64,000 nt of DNA. It comes from Metellina segmentata. Lineage: Eukaryota; Arthropoda; Arachnida; Araneae; Tetragnathidae. Within the stretch, counting starts at the first letter, position 1, and each line of letters begins with the position of its first letter. Location: contig OX375880.1 in NCBI GenBank assembly GCA_947359465.1, forward strand, positions 23,574,714 to 23,638,713. Reading direction: 5' to 3'. Under the pieces are notes generated by a model, which had not been told where the DNA came from, searched no databases, and saw nothing but the letters and a program-made list of their open reading frames with translations. Below are positions 59,095 through 64,000 of this stretch, piece by piece. Both the position numbers and the translations under genes were made by a program.

Positions 59095-60399
59095 TAGAGG
59101 CTGTTCACACATTTTTTAGACAGTGTATATTGTATTCACAAAACTAAATTACATAAAATTCTTATGTTTTAAATGTTCTATTCGATAGCCCTTATTCTGA
59201 ACTATCTTTCGACACCGTAATTTCCAGGATAATAATTCCTTTTGAAGTGTCAGAAGAGGTATTCTATCCCATTCCTCCTGAACAGCTTTCCAGAGTCCTG
59301 TAAGGGTTGTGGGACGACGTGTGTATAATGCAAATTTTAAAAGTCCGAAAGCACAAAAATCCATAGGTGATACATCGGGAGATTTAGTAAGGATATCAGT
59401 GCAGGGTATGGCCTTGATACTGGTTTTTGTTCCATTTCTTTTAGGAAATTTACAGTAGATTTTGATGTGTGACTGCTAGCTTTGTCTTGATGGAGTTCCA
59501 CAGATTGATGGCACTGTGGGTAAAGCGATGATATTTCATTCAGAAAAATTGACGATAAAATATGTTTCTGATAGTATCTGGAGTTAATCTTGACATTTTT
59601 TTCCACTCTCTTCATTTTTAACTTGCCATTTTATGAAAAACCAGCAACAATCATGAATCCCTTAGAAAAACTTTCTTTCGATTCTGTGAACCATGTACTT
59701 AAATTTTTTTCTCCCCTTTTATGATAATAAATGGCTCTTTTTTTGCTGCAATCATTTAAATACACCCATGATTCATCTATTGTGACAATTTTTTTTCTTC
59801 GTTTTTCTTTGGATAAGTGTTTCTCATATAGAATTCGGCAGCGTGTCCTGCGTTCAGCGATATGCTTTGGAGAAAGACGATGCACATTGCGTTTTTTCGC
59901 TTTCTTAAGATTTATATCAACGTTTATCATTTTGTTTACAGTGGACACCGAGCAATTTGATGATTTTTCAACTGTCCTTTGACTAGGGGGATTATCTTTT
60001 AACATAAAACAACTTACCTTTGCAATAGTCGAAGATGTCCGTTTCTTCATTGGATACTTGTTTGGAATTTTTGTCCCACTTGAGGCTCCAATTTGACATT
60101 TATTCCTTTCTTTTTGACGATATTACCTATCGACGCTTTAGATATCACAAAACCATGACTCTCACATCGTTTTTGGATAACGGAATATGAATATTTCTCT
60201 TTGGAAAGAACATAAATATAACCCTCGAACCACTGCTTCGTTAAAAACGCCATTTTGAATAAAAACAAACCTCTCAAGCCGCAGACGATAATTTTGACTT
60301 TTAAAAACATAGTAGAATTGCAATTATTTTTCTTTTGCAGCAAACTATTTTTTATTATCGTTTACCAAAATCGTCTAAAAAATGTGCGAACAGCCTCTG
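59095..60399 (-). mobile_element. Tc1/mariner-type element with DD41D transposase, copy D
   Basis: TIRs TAGAGGCTGTTCACACATTT and (reversed) CAGAGGCTGTTCGCACATTT with TA at 59093-59094 and 60400-60401. At 1305 bp it is highly similar to copy C at 7667-8968. The two copies share the same internal structure but carry different disabling mutations. Confidence 0.9.
59149..60252 (-). pseudogene. DD41D Tc1/mariner transposase, frameshifted
   Basis: Starts MAFLTKQWFEGYIYVLSKEK (complement of 60252) and ends at the stop 59149-59151. The HTH part reads SQRTVEKSSNCSVSTVNKMI; catalytic landmarks are IVTIDESWVYL, ELHQDKASSH and LPMYHLW/MDFCAFGLLK in two frames. Lesions include a frame change near 60047-60110, one between 59615 and 59631, and a 1-bp deletion near 59424 (one T fewer than copy C), after which the third catalytic Asp lies in another frame. 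Expected product is about 367 residues. Confidence 0.8.
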
Positions 60400-60401
60400 T
60401 A

Positions 60402-62419
60402 TTTCATAGCCTGCCTTATTTTTTAACGAAACCTTTCAGAATTGTTTGATTATTTCAATATTAGAACACTTCGGAACAGCTTTTGCGCGAGTAATCGGCA
60501 TGAGATCTAAAATTGTTGGTTTGGTTTTTACAGCATGTACAGCATCCTTTTATAATTTTAGGAACCAGAAAAACTGTATGTTACGTTTTTATGTAAAAGA
60601 ACTTGGTCTTTTCTTTGAGCAAAATTGATGGTTTCGGATGTGACAAATCACCATTTCCTCATATATTTATTTATTTTCCATCAAACAATAGCAACATTCT
60701 ATGAAGTAAAATGCCATTCAATTTTTTTTTAAATCATGTCAATTTTTTTTTTTTAAACTATGCCAACTAACGACCACGCAACTTTGCGCGGCGTCTTGGA
60801 TAAGGAGGGTTAGTAGGCGTGTGATTCTTCACGAAAATGAATTAAACAATTTTTTTTGAATACCTGAAATAATAATAAATAGAAGTAGAATCATTTGATT
60901 GCTCAGTTCCGTCAATAAAAAAATCCCCAAAAAGGGGTAAGCGGAATGAAAAGAAAATCCGCCTTAAGGTAATATCTACCTGGAAAAGTAAATAACAACA
61001 TGTTTTAAGAATATGTGTTTTTTAAATACAGTAAGTAAATTCCTAATTTTACTGGGAATTCTCCAGAGATACTTATATCTAATAATAGATCAATCATGAA
61101 ATAGTACTCTGCTAATAGCTCAATTCAATCGGAATATTTAAAGAGGAACTCCATTTGAGAAATGCCGTGACTGGTTTTCGGATCAAAAATAACCCATTAA
61201 TATTAATTTACTTCAATAAACTTTGCACTTAAACTGGTGTATTTTTCTCAAAAGCATACAGATATTAAAGCCGACGTCGCATTTGAATATTGATTTAATC
61301 ACATAAGAGAAAATCACTACTAAACGCTGTTGAAATAGGCCAATAGCATAATAGCTTCGCCAAAATCAATAATTCTAAGAACAAACTACTTGAAACGAAA
61401 ACGGACAAAAGTGTGTCTCCTAAATTTATTTTCATAATTTTCCTATTTCCAAACCAGTTATTTATTGAGGTAATATACACTAAAAAAGTAGTTTAAATAT
61501 TTAATAAAGAATCCAAAGTCCATTGCTCTACAAAATAATTTGTAGTTTATCATATAAACAATGCATTCTTCTGGGTGGTGGGAAACTTATATTAAATAAG
61601 ACAAATTCTTTGCAGAAATAAATCTTTTCTTCTGGTTTTCCAAAATGGAATCAGGTCATGCATATCTTGAATGAAAGCATATTCATATGTAAGGCATTCA
61701 AATCTGAATACGGAAGTGCTTTATGTAGAAAGAAAAATACTTCCTTTTTATTATTTGGTGATGTCTATTTTCGCAATGAGTGAAATTGATTCTAGTCACA
61801 TAAAGTCGTAGAAATCTTGAACTCTGACACAAACTCAATTCAAGTCGCAATATTGACATTAGTGTAAGTTTTTCATTAGGCATTTGGAATAACATAGGAC
61901 TTCTTATAACATTCAGGGATCGTTGGTTGTTGTTTCTTGTTCATAAAGATCTAGATCTACCCACAAAGCAGTTCGTTTATCGCTGACATTGAAGGTAAAC
62001 GAATTTGAAATCAAAAGAATTTATTATATCTAATTCCTCAGACGTAATAATTTGTTACCTATTCGTTTAGGCTTAGATAAATAGCTAGACAAGGCCATGA
62101 GTTCGAACGAACTCAAAAGTCCAGCTCTAGATCAGGACTTTTCCACAGAGATCCTCTCTTGCTAGACTAACACAGACCAGACTTTGGGATGCTTGTTCAA
62201 TGTTATATTTTAGGCAGGTTGCCTTTATATGAACGAACTGAATATGAACAAAAAATCGAGATCGGATGTACCCGCTCACAAATCTAGAATAAAATCGTCA
62301 TTTGACTGTAAGGACCATCCAGGAAACATAAGTAGAGTAAGCAATGGTAACCATTTTATGTGCCCATTATTATGTAACCAAAACTAGTAGTAACGTAACG
62401 AATCGATTACTTTCGTCTG
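60402..62419. other. Nothing recognised
   Basis: AT-rich with short frames only. Confidence 0.3.
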
Positions 62420-62690
62420 CGAGTGGAAACGTATATTCATCATCTGATTTGTCCATCGGACAGTGGAAAACGCCCATCTAATTGGTCCACGCGATATAAT
62501 AGAGCTTGGCAATTTCACCATTTTTGTAGCCACTCTGTCAGGAAGTTGTCGCCAAGTGGAGAGATTGGCGAGTGCCAACTGAAACAGTTGGCGAGTGACA
62601 AACGCGACAACCCAGCGAAGGGTTGCCAAGATCAGGGGGGTGTCTTGACGAGCGGGAAGAGACCGATTGGTTTTTCTTCCGGATGAAGTT
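62420..62690. other. GC-richer block with repeated TTGGCGAGTG
   Basis: Bases 62540-62640 carry TTGGCGAGTG(A/C)CAA twice about 30 bp apart, and related CCAACTG/CAGTTGG complements that could fold. Overlapping frames on both strands are open for 80-87 codons but have no family resemblance. A promoter, 5' exon or repeat are all possible. Confidence 0.25.
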
Positions 62691-63516
62691 AATCTGCGCT
62701 ACCGTCTTTATATATCAAACAATGATTTCTGGTTACGTTTTTTAAAATGTTTTGTATCGTGTCCCTTTTCATGTAATAAATTATCTTGGGACTAAAAACT
62801 ACTGGCTTGACTTTTTTATGATTTTGGAAGCAACAGGAAGAACCCATCCAACACACTCTATTAAAAATGCGTAAGTATTCACACATCTACCCTGTCGCAA
62901 GATGTTATGTTACCAAAAGATGCAAAATCGGCCAAGCTAGTCAATTTTTCACATATCAGTCATGTGACTATTAGTAGATATGTTGTTTATACTTTTTGAA
63001 ACTCCTCTCAATAGAGAGAGAGAGAGAAATGCTCGGTCTACCTATGTTTCACGTCCATTGCCAAGAATCAAATTGTGTAAATTAAAAAGCTTTATTCTTG
63101 AAAAAATTAGTCCATGTTTTTCGTGTTTACAAGCAGATCTTTTATATGCTTTATCTGAATTGAAATTTCCTTCGCCTTTGCACGTATTCCCAAAAGATTT
63201 TAGAACGAACTCTCTGAATATCTTCTAACTCTTTCTCAACGATTAAATTCTTAACGTATCCTTACAGTAGATCAGAAACGGTGATAAAACGTATTACAAA
63301 ACGCGCCTCAACTGAAAGAAGAAATTGTTTGTGTGCATCTGCAGATAATCAGAAGTGTCCTAACTGCCTATATTGCTTCATACGCATCTAATTAGCATTT
63401 TCGATAAAGAGGTTTTGAGGTTCCGGGAACATTTGATTCCGTTGATTATTTGATAACATTTATTCTTCGTTTTCAAACCTGTCCTCCTTTTCAGTCTTCA
63501 AGAATTATCTATTCAA
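62691..63516. other. Nothing recognised
   Basis: AT-rich. Contains a short GA tract near 63014-63029. Confidence 0.3.
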
Positions 63517-63517
63517 T

Positions 63518-63518
<1 letters not shown>

Positions 63519-63586
<68 letters not shown>

Positions 63587-63588
63587 AG
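63519..63588. repeat. Compound TA/GA microsatellite
   Basis: About 38 bases of TA repeats running directly into about 30 bases of GA repeats, ending GAAGGG. Confidence 0.92.
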
Positions 63589-64000
63589 GGTTCTACTAAA
63601 TATCCTAAAATCTAACTCAAGAGAAACATTACTCAAAAAACTATGTTATGGAAGAAAAATACGAGGGAAGATCTCAGTTTTTTTGCATCTTGAAACAGTC
63701 CTTATTTCATTTCTTATCATTGGTTTTTCTGATCTCCCTCATTCATCGTGACTACTTGGTATTATAATTTTTTTTCATTTGCAAGGGTAAAGGATTTAAA
63801 GGTCTAAAAGACGAATATTAATGTTGACCAAATATGATGTGCGAACAATTTGTGAAATTTCAATTTCTGAAATGTATTTTTGTCTCGCATCAGTGACAGT
63901 ACTTTCCACAACCTTACATATTAAATCTCCACATAAACCGAATGAAATACAGCTTTTTAAGTACATATAGTATAGCCGTGACACAAGAAATTAATTATTG
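63589..64000. other. Nothing recognised
   Basis: AT-rich tail with one 62-codon minus frame lacking any resemblance. Confidence 0.3.

Noticed and set aside
1..64000. A bacterial or phage accessory system such as a defence island
   Set aside because: There are no prokaryotic operons or ribosome-binding patterns. Eukaryotic transposons, splice signals and microsatellites account for the window.

Overview
The window is eukaryotic: strongly AT-rich, gene-poor, dominated by transposable elements, and with coding segments that end in splice signals. An arthropod is the best fit and a spider the most likely one. This rests on the retroelement repertoire (a Gag-Pol style and a dispersed repeat I associate with araneomorph spiders) and on an arthropod-style clarin exon. 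The spider assignment is inference from recalled family patterns, not a search result. No bacterial, plasmid, phage or CRISPR content is present.

Layout. 1-3.47 kb is a head-to-tail array of non-autonomous Helitrons on the minus strand. 3.47-9 kb is a nest of broken transposons: a hAT transposase pseudogene split by a hAT MITE, a mariner fragment, a three-deep stack of TIR elements, and a Tc1/mariner element with DD41D spacing. 9-19 kb holds small MITEs, a PIF/Harbinger-like cluster, a spider-type repeat and a pogo-like element. 20.2 kb carries the best cellular gene signal, the first coding exon of a clarin-family membrane protein, followed by what looks like a long intron. 22.4-27.7 kb has a piggyBac relic inside a tandem duplication, a Helitron and hAT remnants. 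27.7-38 kb is mostly featureless, with three unrecognised candidate exons on the minus strand. 38-41 kb has a TTAA-flanked MITE and a short Helitron.

41.0-47.0 kb is the centrepiece: a complete-ended, apparently young LTR retrotransposon (411/413-bp LTRs, ATAT target duplication) with one uninterrupted 1247-codon Gag-Pol frame. Its pol order is protease, integrase, then reverse transcriptase/RNase H. That is integrase-first, unlike ordinary Ty3/Gypsy, and most of the reverse transcriptase is deleted in frame. Its leader carries about ten 77-bp tandem repeats.

47-64 kb holds a second copy of one hAT MITE (which serves as the empty site for its nested relative), a minus-strand Helitron with helicase remnants and four 231-bp repeats, a Tc1 pseudogene with a 19-codon motif triplicated, the second DD41D element, and microsatellites.

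Most calls rest on termini, target-site duplications and translated motifs. Several elements date each other through nesting. No operon-like or pathway-level gene organisation is visible; the only apparently intact long coding frame is the retroelement's.
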